Positions 1 to 14,180 of a DNA stretch of 64,000 bases are shown piece by piece (the first letter of the stretch is position 1; every line of letters begins with the position of its first letter). Made by a program: the position numbers and the translations under genes. The notes beneath the pieces are model-generated. The model did not search any database. It was not told the origin of the DNA and worked only from the letters and a program-made list of their open reading frames with translations. Source of the DNA: Rhopalosiphum padi (Eukaryota > Arthropoda > Insecta > Hemiptera > Aphididae); contig NC_083597.1 in assembly GCF_020882245.1 (NCBI RefSeq), forward strand, positions 16,588,581 through 16,652,580, written 5' to 3'.

Positions 1-860
1 TGTTAAATTTGAATGCAATGACGGGTATTGTTGTATACGAAAAACGATTCTGAACACAGATGATTTATCAGTATAGGATAATTAGTAGGATATATTATAT
101 TATTACTTAAATTAAAATTGTAATATAGGTATTATTAATTATTTTAAGTGATTTCGTAGAAATTTAAATTTTATACGCTCACAAAATGTTTTTTATATCG
201 ACGCAGGAGTTTCTTTTTACAGTTACTTGAAAGAAAACTTATGGTTAACCTTGTATTGGGTTCTTTAACCTTAGGTATAAATCACAAAAATTTTGCGAAT
301 TTTCAACTAAAAAGTTCCTTGCAAATTTTCGCGATTTGATATATTTTCTAAACATTAGAACTTTAAATGCTTATAAACAAAAATTGTGTTCAACGATTTT
401 TAAATTTATTTCTTTACTACGATAAGTACAACTTATATCATACCTTGTATTCCATTTTAAAGAATTTTGGGTTGCCAAATTTTTTTTTAGGCATTTCGAA
501 AAAAAAAAACTTAGAAAAATCGAAAATTTTAAATGTCTATAAATAACTTAAAACAGTGAAAATATTTTGAAAATTTAATCGTAAATAGATAAAGCTAATA
601 TAAACATTTGGTGAAAATGTTAATTATTTACTATGATTGGTTTTTGAGTTACAGCAAAATAAAAAAATCGATTTTGTCAAAAACTGGTTATACGTAAAAA
701 TTTCCGTTTTTCCGTTACTTTTTTAGGGTTTTTCCTGACGTTTTTGAAAACTACTGGAAATGTTTTACTTTTGATCCCACAAAATACCAACTAGATTCAA
801 TTTACTTTTCAAAGAGAGGCTGAAGTCAAAAATCAAAGCACTATAGTTCACCTACTAAAA
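1..860 (+). repeat. Diverged interspersed repeat, copy A (may be truncated by the window edge)
   Basis: Starting near base 30, the motif TTGTATACGAAAAACG...TTCTGAAC leads into an AT-rich body. The body contains TGCTTATAAACAAAAATTGTG, TACCTTGTATTCCATTTTAA, TTTTTGAGTTACAGCAAAAT, CGTAAAAATTTCCGTTTTTCC and TTTTGATCCCACAAAATACC, ending near CAAAGCACTATAG. The same ordered blocks recur, diverged, at 6.2-6.9 kb and 61.4-61.9 kb, which defines a dispersed family. I cannot name the family or identify coding sequence in it. Confidence 0.6.
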
Positions 861-3800
861 AATAAAAATACATATATCATTGTATAATCAATACAATTTA
901 TCACTCCGTTCAAAATCTAAAAAAAACAATAATTGTAATCACACAAAATACTTATATTTTATATATTATGTTTCATGACCAAAATATGTTAAAAAACTAA
1001 TATAATATATCCATTAAAAATAGTGTATCATTTTACATCATTTATAACATTATATTATGCATTTATATTTAATAATTTACAATTATAATATTTGTCTGTA
1101 TTATATATACATTTTTTTACCACTTACTTGACAGTGTGTCAAACCTAATACACATTTATTGTATACGGGATTATCAAATGAGTGGATCCCTATTATTTTA
1201 TTTTTATTTGTTTTATGTAATTTAACGATTTTGATATCCATTACATATACTTACACAGCGTATCATAATTACCTACATGTAATGTATTATTATTTAATGT
1301 TTATTGAATCAGTGGCAAGGATATTAACTGACTAAACCATATTATTTACGTAATTAAAGATAATATTAAATTAGTTAAAGGATATCGTATCGTATAATTA
1401 TTATTATTTGTAAAGTTATATTGTCAAAATTAATAATGAGTGTTATTTTGTTTTTGGTTTTTTTACTAAATTGTATAAAGATTGTCCATGATATATTCTA
1501 GGTAAATTTTAAATGCATTAATACCTTCAATATTGTTGAAATAAATCGAATTTTTGGAATTCGATAAATTTTTAACGAATGTGTGTTCATACATAGAGCA
1601 AACGATTGAATAATATAATACAATATATGAGAGAACTAGAATATATTATAATATATGAGTGACTATTTTAAGATATCAATTTATTACGTTCACAAAATTA
1701 GATATTATTTATATATATAATACATATACTATATAATATATTTTTAGTAGATATGCTACTTGTAAGCCAAATATGTTATGCTAACTAATCAGTACTCTAG
1801 TATGTAGACTTACAGAATAATCTAATTTTAAACTTTCTCGCTCTGTTCAAGTTGGGCATATTGAGTTATTCAAAACATGGAATACAACTGCAAATAGTAC
1901 ATGGTTTAGAAGTTCTTTACCTGCTTAATTTGAACATCGTTTGGACATTATATTTATAATACTTCTATCATCAATGATGCAAAATTACACAAAGCGCATT
2001 CAATTGAAACTTTAGTATTAGATTCAGTTCAGTAGCACGTTTTACGTTTCAATGTTTGATATTTGTATTTCGTTTCAAACAAAAAGATAAACACCCAACA
2101 TAAAAAAACTTTCAACTTGATCTATTTTATCAGAATATTAATGAAGTATGATACTATTAAAAATTTAACACTAAAAATAAATTATTTTTTACCATAAACT
2201 ATTCAACTTTTTATTCATGTTTATGTTAATACATTTGTATTTTGGCTATATTAAAGTATAGATTGAAATATAGACTATAGAATAAAATTTGAATAATAAA
2301 ATAAAAAACAAGATATTTGTACTAAAACATTATGTAATTTGAATAATTTATTAACATGAATCAGTTATACTCAATATTTCAATTTAAAATTGTTCTTTTT
2401 TTTTTTTACTGATATTATATTAAAATATAATTGCCCATCATAGATAATTGGGTAATAATTTCTATATCTAAGCTATCAATTGATTACCAATAGAATACTA
2501 AATAAAACAAATCTAGCACTTTTCCTTCTTATGGCATAGGGTTTGAATGAAATAAAATATTTAATATATATTGAACGGAGTATCTCCACTTGGAGGACCC
2601 TTTAATGTGTTATTCCTATGATTATTATTGTATCAATTAACCTTATTGTTCAAACTGGGGCATGTAGCTAAGTAAAGAATAGTATTGAATAAAAATAAAA
2701 ATATATATTATGTATATATATATATATTTATATTATCAAGTTATTAAGTGTAATAATTTAGCAATTACATGATATTCGTCATTTTAGATATCTCGCAGCC
2801 TATCAATATTGATGTTATACAAAACTTCCACAAAAATCAACCAAGTAATTTAGTATTTTCACTGTACGTTTGAAATTATAGCTGCTAGTTTTGAGGTTTT
2901 TTTGTTACGTAGGTACTTATTTTTCTTATCCCCGTCGTAATTTTGAAGATCTGTGAACATTTTCCTTATTAGCAATTGAGTTAGTTAAAGTCTATAGTAT
3001 AATCGTTATACTATTAGTTGAATGGTAAGAAAAAAAAAATTGGACTTCTCGACGGAACTTATCCAGATAATTCGGCCAAAACTCGTCCTTCGGGGATTGT
3101 GTTTGCACTTAAAAGACTAGGATTTCTGGTTACGACACCGTTGGTACCGCCAACAAAAACAACAACAACGAAATATAGCGTGGCTATGGTAAACAAAAAC
3201 GCCCTAAATCAAACAAACCAGGAACATTGGAATTTTTGTCTTCCTGAAGACAAGACATAACTCGTATTCTCATGCCACAAATAATAATAAAAAAAACAAC
3301 AACAATTTAAGTTAAAAGCGAGGAAAAATCCTTTATGCCTGCCGACAAATAATTTTTCTAAAAAAATAGGTAAATACATTCAGGTTAAGTTAAGTTCATC
3401 ACAATACAATTTGTCGTCTTATATTCGGAAATTAATTATGACAATAATTATTATTATCATTTTCGTTTATATTAAATTCTTATAGTTAATACTTAACAAA
3501 ATTGAATAAATATTGTATACTAAATAGTGTGTAATGATTTGTAGTAAGTTAGATAAGTAGATTTTACTCAAATCATTTATATTATTTAAAACATTTACAC
3601 ACTTAATTATAACATATTTTCTATTAAATTAAAAATACGATTTACCATAATGAAAGTATAAATAGGTATATTCAACTTATTCCAGTTATATTGTCTAAAT
3701 AAAATCATTTTTCAAATAAATATAATATGATTATGTTAATAATGTAAAATAGATTGATATAATGGTTTTTAGAATTCATTAGTTATACGTATTTTTATGT

Positions 3801-6199
3801 TTATTGTGTAAATTCCAATAGTAATCTTCTGTGCTGTAAAATACTGCTAAAATGTAAATTATGGGATAACGTCTGAAATGTTGATGCAAGAAAATATTAT
3901 TACTGAAGAGCTTACGTTGAACATAAAAGAAAATAATATTACAATAATTATTATGAAGAGGCTATATCAGTCGTCCATTCAAGATAAACTAAATTTCTTA
4001 TAACTCACGAATTATTATCTTCATGCATATTCAAAACGCATATTAATATTTTAATCTATGTAAAATTATTATTAATCCGGTATACAAAATACAATAAACA
4101 AAATCACTGATTATAATGACCACGTTATTGAATGATATCTAAGAAGAAGAAAAAAATCACGCGAATCCTTTCGATAACTTTTAATAAATATTTTAAGCGT
4201 AAAGGCAATACAATACGTATGTTATTCTTTCGGAAAGACGAACGTCCCATTATATTTATAGCAATTCAAATATACCGCTAATCGCATTCGAAAATTTCCA
4301 TAAGACGTTTATCGTCGCGCCACCGCATAACGATGGACCGAAAAATGGTCCGAAATTTTTAATACGCGCTAAATAAACTGAACGCAATGTATACAATCCG
4401 CGTCTTAGGACGATAACGTGTACTATGTAGCGACACGGAAAAGCGACGATTGAAACCTTCAAATTAGGGTTTCTGGAACGATGTCAAAAAATAACGAAAA
4501 TACGAACAAGATTAATCTTTACAGCGCAAATGTAGTACTTCAATTATTTTAAACGCAAGTATAAACTTATCTGTGCTGGTATGACTTTTATTCCGAGAAA
4601 CGCCATATTACCTTCCGTGATTTTTTTTTTCGAACCTTTTATCTTAATATCATCTCCTCTTTGAGTAGGTACTTTTAAGTCCGGCAAAAGTCTATTACAC
4701 TTTAAAATAGCACCATTACTTATCCTGAAACCTGTGGATTCAAGCCCATAATATTGTAAAATCGAAAAGAAGCGACGACCGTCTGATTTGTGTTTATATT
4801 TACGAGTATTTATTCATTTCCCCCCTCTCCTACCATCCCAAAAAACAGAGAATTGAAAACAATAGTAATTCTTTTTAATAATCAAAGTGATAGCATTCAC
4901 CTTAAAATACAATTTCGATATAAATTCACACAGTTCAACATAATGTATATTATATTTTATACAGTTTTCTTTATTTTTGTTTTTTGGGACATTGTAATAT
5001 TGCTATTCGATTTTGTCCGTTATGCCAAGGTAAGAAGCTGAACAGAAAAATCGTAAGAATGTAATTATTATAAATATAAAAAAATATATTGCTTTAAGCA
5101 ACGGAAGTCATAAATTCGTAACGCCTATAATACCGTGATTTAAAATAAATCCAAGCCAACGCTTACAAAACAAATAATGTAATATCGACAAACATCGCGT
5201 TATAGAATCAAAAAAATATTATACCAAAAGCCGCTTGGTACGGACTAGAAATCTTACGATAAATAAATTTGCATAACGTAATACCTCTCAATTTTCTGTC
5301 CGAATACGAACCATTATTCTGATTGATATTTTATAGGTATTGACTCTGGGCTCGGATAGTTATTCGTCTATATTGAAATGAAGAACGTCGATTACTGAAA
5401 TACGTCCAGAACTTGGTTAATATTTAGTTGCGCCATCCATTATTGTTTTGATATAAACATCAATATAAAATACGCATATTAAATTGTGTTTGTAATTCGA
5501 TAGTCTACCTGGATAATCAGACTTTATTCGTTATCTTACTGATAAATGATAATGTATTCGGAATATTCGTAAACTGCGCAGTTTCACGTGACTCGTTTGA
5601 GTATAGTTTATAATATTTACGAATAAATATTAATTTTGATTTAGTTTCTCTGCGACAAACAAATGACACAATCAATTTTTTTTTGCATACAAAAATTGTT
5701 TTTATATACTTTGATTACAAGATATATATTATATAGTGAATATTTTACTGGTTGATTCAACATCATTTTACGTTAATCATGACTGTAATTTTGTTTTTAT
5801 TTCAAAATATTTTTGTCAATAATATATATAGACTTCAAATGTAAATTAAAACGTTACGATTAACGACAAAATAAGATTGGATAATTGCAATTTAAAAATA
5901 AAAAATGTGTGAAAATAAGTAACACTCCGTTGTATAATAGGTTTTTGCAATAGTATAGTTTGTTTATCTTTTTATCGAGTCTATTAGCTATAATACCATA
6001 TCGATGGCAGTTCACCTTATCACAAACAGACTGAACTTCTTGCAGTCACAAACATCGCGACCTATAAGACTAGCTGTAAACTCCACATGGCCTTGTTTAC
6101 CAATTCAAAGTATGATAACTTACCGTTACCATACTTTATTTAATAATATAATAATATGAGTCAAAATATTTCGAAACTTATGCCATATGTAAATTAAAT
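861..6199. other. AT-rich DNA without a supported gene
   Basis: Stops are dense in all frames. An 11-bp inverted pair, ACTCCGTTCAA at 904 and TTGAACGGAGT at 2572, could be ends of a decayed element. A locally GC-richer stretch at about 4200-4460 has a 68-codon minus-strand frame without recognisable domain. The frame at 3018-3260 starts on TTG and is not convincing. Confidence 0.6.
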
Positions 6200-6870
6200 G
6201 AAACCGTGATATTTTTGTGGAAAACTTTTTTTTTTATTATTATAGTTAGAAAAACTTTTATAATATTTTTGAATCTTAAATGTAAAATAAAATGTTAATA
6301 GATTTCTAACTAACAAATAATTTATACATTTTCGAGGTATTACAAATGTTGCCAAATTCTAATTTTAAACGCTTATAAAAAAATTATGTACCAATGTATT
6401 TTTAATAGTTGAAAAACTCACAAAGAACCTTGTATTAAATGTTTCAACATTTTTATCGACATTAAAAGAAGAAAAATTTTAAATTTTTATTAACAACTCA
6501 AATAAGTCAAATTTTCTGTTCTTGTAGTTTCTTTGTTCTATTTTTAAAATATTATTATGCATAGAAAATTATAATAAAAACGTCGGTAAAATGCCAAGAC
6601 TTGTATGTATTTATTAATTTGTTTTTCTTTTAAATTACAAAAATAAAAAACTATAATTGATTTTTTAAATAAAGGTCTTGCGTAATATTCTCGTTTTTAT
6701 TTTATTTTTTTTTCTTGCTGGTTATTACTAAAATTACTAAGAATTTTCTTCATTTTGATCCTGACCCTCCAAATTAACATCTAGATCCAATTATCAACTA
6801 TAAATACATCTCTAAGTTAAGAATCGAAGCATTTTTACTAGGTACCCCAAAATGTGATAGCAGACCATCA
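6200..6870 (+). repeat. Diverged interspersed repeat, copy C
   Basis: In the same order and orientation as copy A, this stretch shows ACGCTTATAAAAAAATTATG, a CCTTGTATTAAATGTTTCAAC block, GAAAAATTTTAAATTTTTAT, and near the end TTTTGATCCTGACCCTCC, a CATCTAGATCCAATT block and GAATCGAAGCATTTTTACTA. Each matches an ordered block of the repeat at 1-860 with many substitutions and indels. It lacks the terminal GTATAC...TTCTGAAC motif. It is old and non-coding. Confidence 0.5.
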
Positions 6871-9800
6871 TTATTTATTTATTTATTTAATTTTAATTTC
6901 ATATAATGAAATACTGGGCCCCACTGAGAATACTCGTCGATTATAAAATCAATACTTTCGTCGATCCACTTTTCATCTTGAAGATGCTAAATTATATAGA
7001 AGAAATATTCAATAATCAAGAATAAATACAAATACGATAGATAGATTTTTTTATTAATTGAATTAAACAGTCAATTATAAAACAATTATGTAATGAACGA
7101 TTTTTATAAAATTATTATTTAAGTAAAATTGTACAATTCATAAGTATAGTGCAGCATAACTTTAAAAGGACATTAATAACTTTACTTTATAAATATCTTT
7201 TCTAATTTTCACATTAGTACGTTCGAAATCTATTCACGTGAACATGCAGTGTAATTACTAGAATTAAAATTTTAATTTTGTGATTTTTTTAAATATTTTT
7301 TATAGAAAAGTGTTTATTTTATTTTATTTTTTGAAACAATTGTTTATATTTATATACGCTATCCACCACGTACTGTATGCAGACAATCGGATGGTAATGA
7401 AAATATTTCACCGAACTTTCCTAAAAAGCCAAGCATCTAAATTTCTACCGTAACCGCATTGTTCCTTCAGGATATTTATAATCATCTAGATTCTAGGGAC
7501 ACAAAAGGTCGTAGAGTTAATGCTTTATGTGAATTTAATTGTTTTCGAAAAGGCACTCTATCGCTTCCCTTCTCATTTTCCTCTATCGAAATAACAGAAG
7601 ATATTTAAAAAAATATATTACTCACGATACTCGTATTATATAGGTAAATGTTTTGCAGAAGCTCAAAAAATACTTTTTGCAACGCAACATTTTAATTTAA
7701 CGGCCATTAATAAAATTAATAATATTATGATAACGAAAACTGTTTAGGTATTATTATTTTTATTACCCTTAATAAAAAAATTAAAAATTATTATAGTGGA
7801 TCCTACAGGAACCCAATTATCATTATAATATATACACGTACTCGGGAATGAGTGTTTTTTATTCTTACCCTTCTAATCCGTAAAACACGAATATGTACGT
7901 TTATTATAGAATCCAAAAACCGACCCTTAATCAAAACTGATGGTTACCATGTCCAGTTTTCTTGGAAAAAGAGTTGTTGACCCACGGTTATACGTCATAA
8001 GTGACATTTTTATGTTAATTGGGTTGTCGTGATGAATTATAATATACGTAGTTGTATATATAACATATTATACAATGGCAATTTAAATAATTAAAACGAT
8101 ACATTTTTGTTTTAACCAAACGGGATAATCTTATAACTATATTATTAACTGACAACAAATATATTTTGATTGAACCGTCAATATTATAATTATTGACAGT
8201 AACTTATATTTTGAATTGGTGTCGCCGAAAAAAATGACATAAACATTATAGTAGTATATGCATATTATAATAAATATTTTAATATGCATACTTAATTATA
8301 AGACCGGTGATATAGAATTATCTCTCTGTGTTAAGAGATACAATTATATTTTATACTCAAATGAAATTCATTCATCTACTGTTTGAAACTGTATTATAAT
8401 TAATTTAAAACAAAACGTTAAGGAGACATATATATACTAAAATCGTAAATAATTACAGTTATATGTCATATTCAATTAACATTTAATAAATAAACGTACA
8501 GAATATATGATTATACAATGCTGACTATTGTTTTACTTTAATTTATAATATAGTTTAGATTTGTCAATAGTGAATTCCAGCTGTATTGTTAATAATAATT
8601 ATAATGTAACCTTTTACTATTTTCTTTGAATTAATTTATTAGCGACTAAATAAATACATATTATACTAATTTAGGTATTAAATAATTATTTAAATTATAT
8701 CCCCCACAATTATAATTATTAATACAGTTCACAAAATTGCTTCTGTGTTTTGTAAACTATGTTTAATTAACTTATTATAATAGGCACGTCATGTTCTAAT
8801 TTAAAAATTATAAGTTTGTAATATTTAGCAACTGTTTTATTACAGTTTACACCAAATTATGAATATTAGTTTTGTCAGTTCTATAATGGCTAATTCCATT
8901 TAGCTTTAACATTTGAAATAAGGACAATATTGAGCACTGTTCTCGTCTCAGTTAGAATTAGCCCATAGGGAATAATTAAGTGTTTTGAGTAGTTTACATA
9001 GACGGGTTGTTCTCAACTCTAAAATTGAACAAGTCACATTCTATAAACAATATTCCAAGTGAATCTTATAGAGTTATGAACATAGACCAGCTAATAGTAA
9101 ATTTTACTTTTCAGTAATTTCATAAAAATTGTTATCACATCCATCATTATAATATTATCGATACTCAAAAATATACATATTATAAATTATAAATGGTGAA
9201 AACATTAATTCTTAGTCATATAAAATTATTGAAAAACATTTCCAAAGATAAATACCATTCCATTACTATTGAAAATATCGATTTTCCGAAATTCAAAATA
9301 AATAATTTAAATTTTTATAGAGCTCTTAACATAATATACAATTAAATTTATATTCTGACAGCACTTATATTGTTCCGTTTTAATATTTTCTAGAGACATA
9401 TTTATTAGAAAAGTGACCTAATACAAATTGAATATTATTTGCACGTATTTATTCAACAATATTTTTGAACAAAGGCGTACAGTTACCAAAAAAAGATTTG
9501 TATCGTTATTTTTTGTTCTTTCAAAATCTATTGTTTTCTTTTTTCATTCTTCAACGTTATGTATATATTTTCAGAACCCGTTTAACTTCTGTGTGCCCGT
9601 GTTTAATTGTTTACTGAATGAGGGCTTCGACTGCAGAAATCCTGCAAAATGCCAATGACGAGGGTTCTTTTTATTTCACTCGTTCGACTCAAACCTTTGC
9701 GGTGATTGCAACCATTAATTACAGACGACAGACAGACGTGGTGTTTTCAAAAAAGGGCCGAAATTAATTTCTTCTCGTCTATCAGACGTTCAGACGTCTG

Positions 9801-12800
9801 TTCTGAAAATCAACGTCCCTCAAGTTCAATCCACGTCAGAAAGTTACGTTTCCCGTAGAGTTTTAATGATCTCAGCACACCGTTACGCCCATGTCAAAAG
9901 CGAAGAACAATCGTATAAGAAAAAGGTATAGTGCTGAAGGTCCAGAAAATTAGCTAGAAAAATTATGAGATAAAATCTTATCTGATATAAGAACGAAAAT
10001 AAACCAACCACTGTTAATTTGTTCGGGATACAATAATTTCAGATACATCAAAAACTTAAGAACATGATTCTAGATTGGAAATATATCTTTCATATTAAAT
10101 ACCACCTAAACTCTATAAATCAACATTCATGAATATTCTTTCGATATGCACTATACAAAGAAGTGTCTATATTTATATACAAACAATTACCATTTAGGTA
10201 GTCGAAATCAAATAACTCGCTTGAATTCCTGTTACTTTACTCCCTTACAATGAATATTTAACAACATCGCACATACCTATTCTACTCTGTCTCTTTTTCT
10301 GATTCGATTACCGTCAGTTAATTAAATATAATTGGCACTTGTCGACATTTTCCGCACTTTTTATTAATATTTATTATTTATAAAAAGGGATCTTTACTGA
10401 AATAATGTCCATAATAACAATACCATTTGTTTTAAACAATTATAAAATCCAAATAATAATAAAAATAATTGTAAAATATTTAAATTGTATAATACGATGA
10501 TGAAATGTTATTTTTAAAGATATCTGAAGAACTAATACACGATTGAATTCATAAACGCTTTGTATTTAAATTTAAGGGCTCGGAAAAAAATCCACCGGCC
10601 TTGAAACTTGTTTAAAATATGTACTTTAATGATACAGTGTATTTTTAACAGAAAATGAAGATTGCCATTAAAAATATAATAATGTAGGTACCTATTATAC
10701 TATAAAGTGTAAAATGTAAACATATTATAATAATATTAAACGAAAAATAAATTACGTATTGGTAACTATTGATAAATATATATTTTATATACTGCACATT
10801 TTAGTGTTGATAGTCCACAGTTGATCATTTAATATATTTTTCGATTCATTGTAAGGGACGTTTTAAAATGTTTAAAAAGAAAAATAACGAGTTAGCAGGT
10901 ATATAATAGCACGATTCTATATAGGTTAACCGGGGCCACCTAAACTAAAAATAAAAAGAATTGAAATTTTATTTTAGATTTATGTTCACATTATTGTTTA
11001 CTATGCGAAAATAATTTATGACGACACTTCCTGTATAGTGGGTGGTGGTTATTGCGAAATATCTGTAGACTTATTTTCAAGAATTTGATTATAAAATCCT
11101 AAATATTATACCCTTTATTGTATCAGAATCAGACCACGTTAACAAAAGTATCTTCTCGAATATTAAATTCTTTGGATTGTGTATAGGAACAAGTTTGCCA
11201 ATTTAAACACCAAAATCACTTAATGGGATATTAACAAAATCCGAAGAGATTAATAATATTCAAATATAAATCTTTCGATTTAAGATGCAATACATTATTT
11301 CATTGGTAAAATATAACTGTAATGGAAAAGTAGTTAATATTTTTTTATAAAACAAATAAGGTTTATCACATAATATATTAAAACATGAATTGTTGAAAAT
11401 GTCAATAGTGTCATTTATTTTATTCAACATATTCACTTTAAATATTTAAAAATATATAATATATAGGTATCCTGAATGTTAAATAAATATATATCTGAAT
11501 TTTGTTTTTAAATTATTTAGATTCAATCCGAAAAAATATAAACCAAACATAAAAAAAAAATTGAAATCCTATATTTATGAAACTTTTTTTAATTATCTAT
11601 ATAAAAAAAAAATACGAATACAGAAAACGTGTAATTTTTTTTAATAGGATAAAATTAATTTTCGTTTTTACATTTTGAACATTTTAAACGTGTTTTTTAT
11701 CAGTGAGACGCAAAAATTAACAAGATGAAACGATTCGACGAATAAGTATAATAAATACCTAAAACCGTGGCAATGTATTTTAATGAATAGTATAATAGAA
11801 AATCGTTAAAGTTTAAAAAAAATCAAAACATGTTTTTTTGCAACCAAAATAAAAAGAAGAGCGTAGGTTGTCTCTATAACGTTTAAATTGCTATTTTAAA
11901 AGGTATAGTATCATTCAAGTTGACTTACCGTATAATAAAAGTTTTATCTAGTGGTCGTGTTCAGCAATGATTGACATTAATAAATTATAGGACGTTGTTA
12001 TTATACCCAAACCATTCCATGTTGTACGTTTTTTTTTACAATTTAATTATTTTTTAAGAGTACTTGGTGTATTCTTGGAGCTGAAACTTAATAAATAGAT
12101 ATAATAATAAAAACAATGCTTATGTTATTATCATTATTGTAAGTTACCAGGGTGAAGTGAGTTTTTCATACTGTGCACTGATTAGTGATTTCAGATGAAC
12201 ATTTAAATATTCTAGATAAACAGATTTGCATTTTGCACATGTATTTCGACAGTAAAACGGAAAAACGAACGTTAAAAAATAATGAAATTATTTCGTATCG
12301 TATAATATTATATTTTGTGCGACTCCTGTATCTCCAACATAAAAATCCAATCCATGGAAATTATTCTAGTAATACGATTTGTAATATTCAAATTACCTTA
12401 TCTACTTAAAATTACAATTTTAAAATAATAAAATACCGGGTATATTATTGTGCATTTTGCTAGTATAAAAACGGATTTTTCATATTACAATATTTATGAA
12501 TGGTGATTTGTTATTGTGACCTAATTACGGTAAACACATATACATATATACATAATACATATCTAGATGAATAATATGTATTCAATTTAGTATTTGCTTG
12601 CGTTTAATAGATGTTATTTATTAATCAAAGTGTTTAATTTCATCAATAAGGTTATAAAAAATATTTTTGAATAAAGATTTAAATTAGCTTATTTGAAACT
12701 AAATTATAAATGTGCAATACCCTTTTGATTACACGCATCATATATGGCATCATCATATAATTAATATCTAGTTTCACGTTATTGTCTTAGCTTACTCGAT

Positions 12801-13740
12801 GTTAAAAATCAATTTATTTCAGTCATACCAAATTTATTTTGTAATATCAAAACATTTTAATTTTAATTTACAAAAGTATATTTTATAAAATATTATAAAT
12901 GTATTATTTGTTATTTTTAAGTTATATAAATATTAAATTACTTTCACAGTTTATTTTTAAAAAAAAATCTTTTAACTATATTTTTACGTAAAACCAAGAT
13001 TTTATTCGAATTTATAGAAAAATTTAAATATGCTAATATAAAATTCATTAAAAAGTGTATTGTATGTAAATATTTGAGATATATTAAAAAAATTAAATAT
13101 CTTAAAAAACAGTACTACGTACATAACCATAAAATGAACATTGACTTTCTTACTAAAAAATAAGTCAGTAAACTAATATTTTATTTGAAAAAAAAATACT
13201 TTATTTAAAATATGGTTATTGCAATAAGCTTGTTTTCTAGTTTTAAAAATATAAAATAATATATTTTATTTAAAATACAATTGAATAATCGATACGTCAT
13301 AATGGATTAATATAAACTTATATTACTAAATTTTTAAATTAGCGAGTATTTTTTGTGCTTTTATGATTTTTTTTTTCTAATCAAATATGAATATTTTAAT
13401 ATCATTTAAATAATGTAATAAATTAATTAAATGTAATAATATTATAACTAACATTATAAAAAATATCTATATATTAAATTATGTTTAAAAAACCGTTTAA
13501 TTTTTATTATCAGATACGAATAAATGAAATCGCCTGATTCTGATAGACTATATTATATTTATGTTTCAGTCTTATTTGATTCAAAAGTCATGTGTTGCTA
13601 TGCAACTATACTAAAATCATATGATTTTTGATTCGTTAATATATTATAACCCGTGCATTTCGTAATATAAATTCCTTTTGTAGCTTAAAAGGATGCAATC
13701 AGTTTGTTTTCTAAGATGAAAATATTTAAACGCATTTTGT
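6871..13740. other. AT-rich DNA without a supported gene
   Basis: Mostly A/T with stop codons throughout. A GC-richer patch at about 9560-9910 contains a perfect hairpin CAGACGT-TCAG-ACGTCTG (9783-9800). Nothing protein-like is seen in either strand. Confidence 0.6.
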
Positions 13741-14180
13741 TTGTGTAGTTTGTTTGTTTTTGTTTCACTACGGCCAGTCACGAGTAACTACGGGTAAAAC
13801 GGAAATATAGTGTTTTGACGTGCAACGTGAAAAATCACCACGAGATTATTTTGCACAATAGTAAGTTCCAATTGTTTCGGTTCTGTAGCCAGCTGCGGTG
13901 AATACAAACGAATTCCAATTACACGCGTATATATTATTTTTACATAACACCAAGTGATGAGTGTATTGCCATCGCGGCTTCAATGAGCGCCGTTGTCTGA
14001 TAACTTAAAATTCCAAGCACACGTGAAATTACAAGAATGTCGTTGGTGCCTAATAATTGTGGGCGAAGTATAGAGTAAAATGGGTGATTGAAAGAGGTGT
14101 GAAACTCAAGAAATCGAGAGAGTGATGAAGTGAACGTGCGAGAGAACGCGGGCGCGACGGTTGGAAACTCCTAAAACGAG
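13741..14180 (+). promoter_or_regulatory. CpG-richer, promoter-like patch
   Basis: The composition rises sharply here, with CACTACGGCCAGTCACGAGT, a GTAAGT donor-like site at about 13861, CGAGAGAACGCGGGCGCGACGG near 14140 and GAGA-type repeats (CGAGAGAG, GAGAGAGTTAAC). It could be a transcription start region with a non-coding first exon, but no linked coding exon is seen. Confidence 0.2.

Noticed and set aside
904..2583. ACTCCGTTCAA / TTGAACGGAGT as terminal repeats of a 1.7-kb transposon
   Set aside because: The match is only 11 bp, no target duplication is visible and the interior has no coding or structural support.
3018..3260. 80-codon + frame beginning NGKKKKIGLLDGTYPD
   Set aside because: It starts on TTG, has no domain and sits in AT-rich DNA without splice or promoter evidence.
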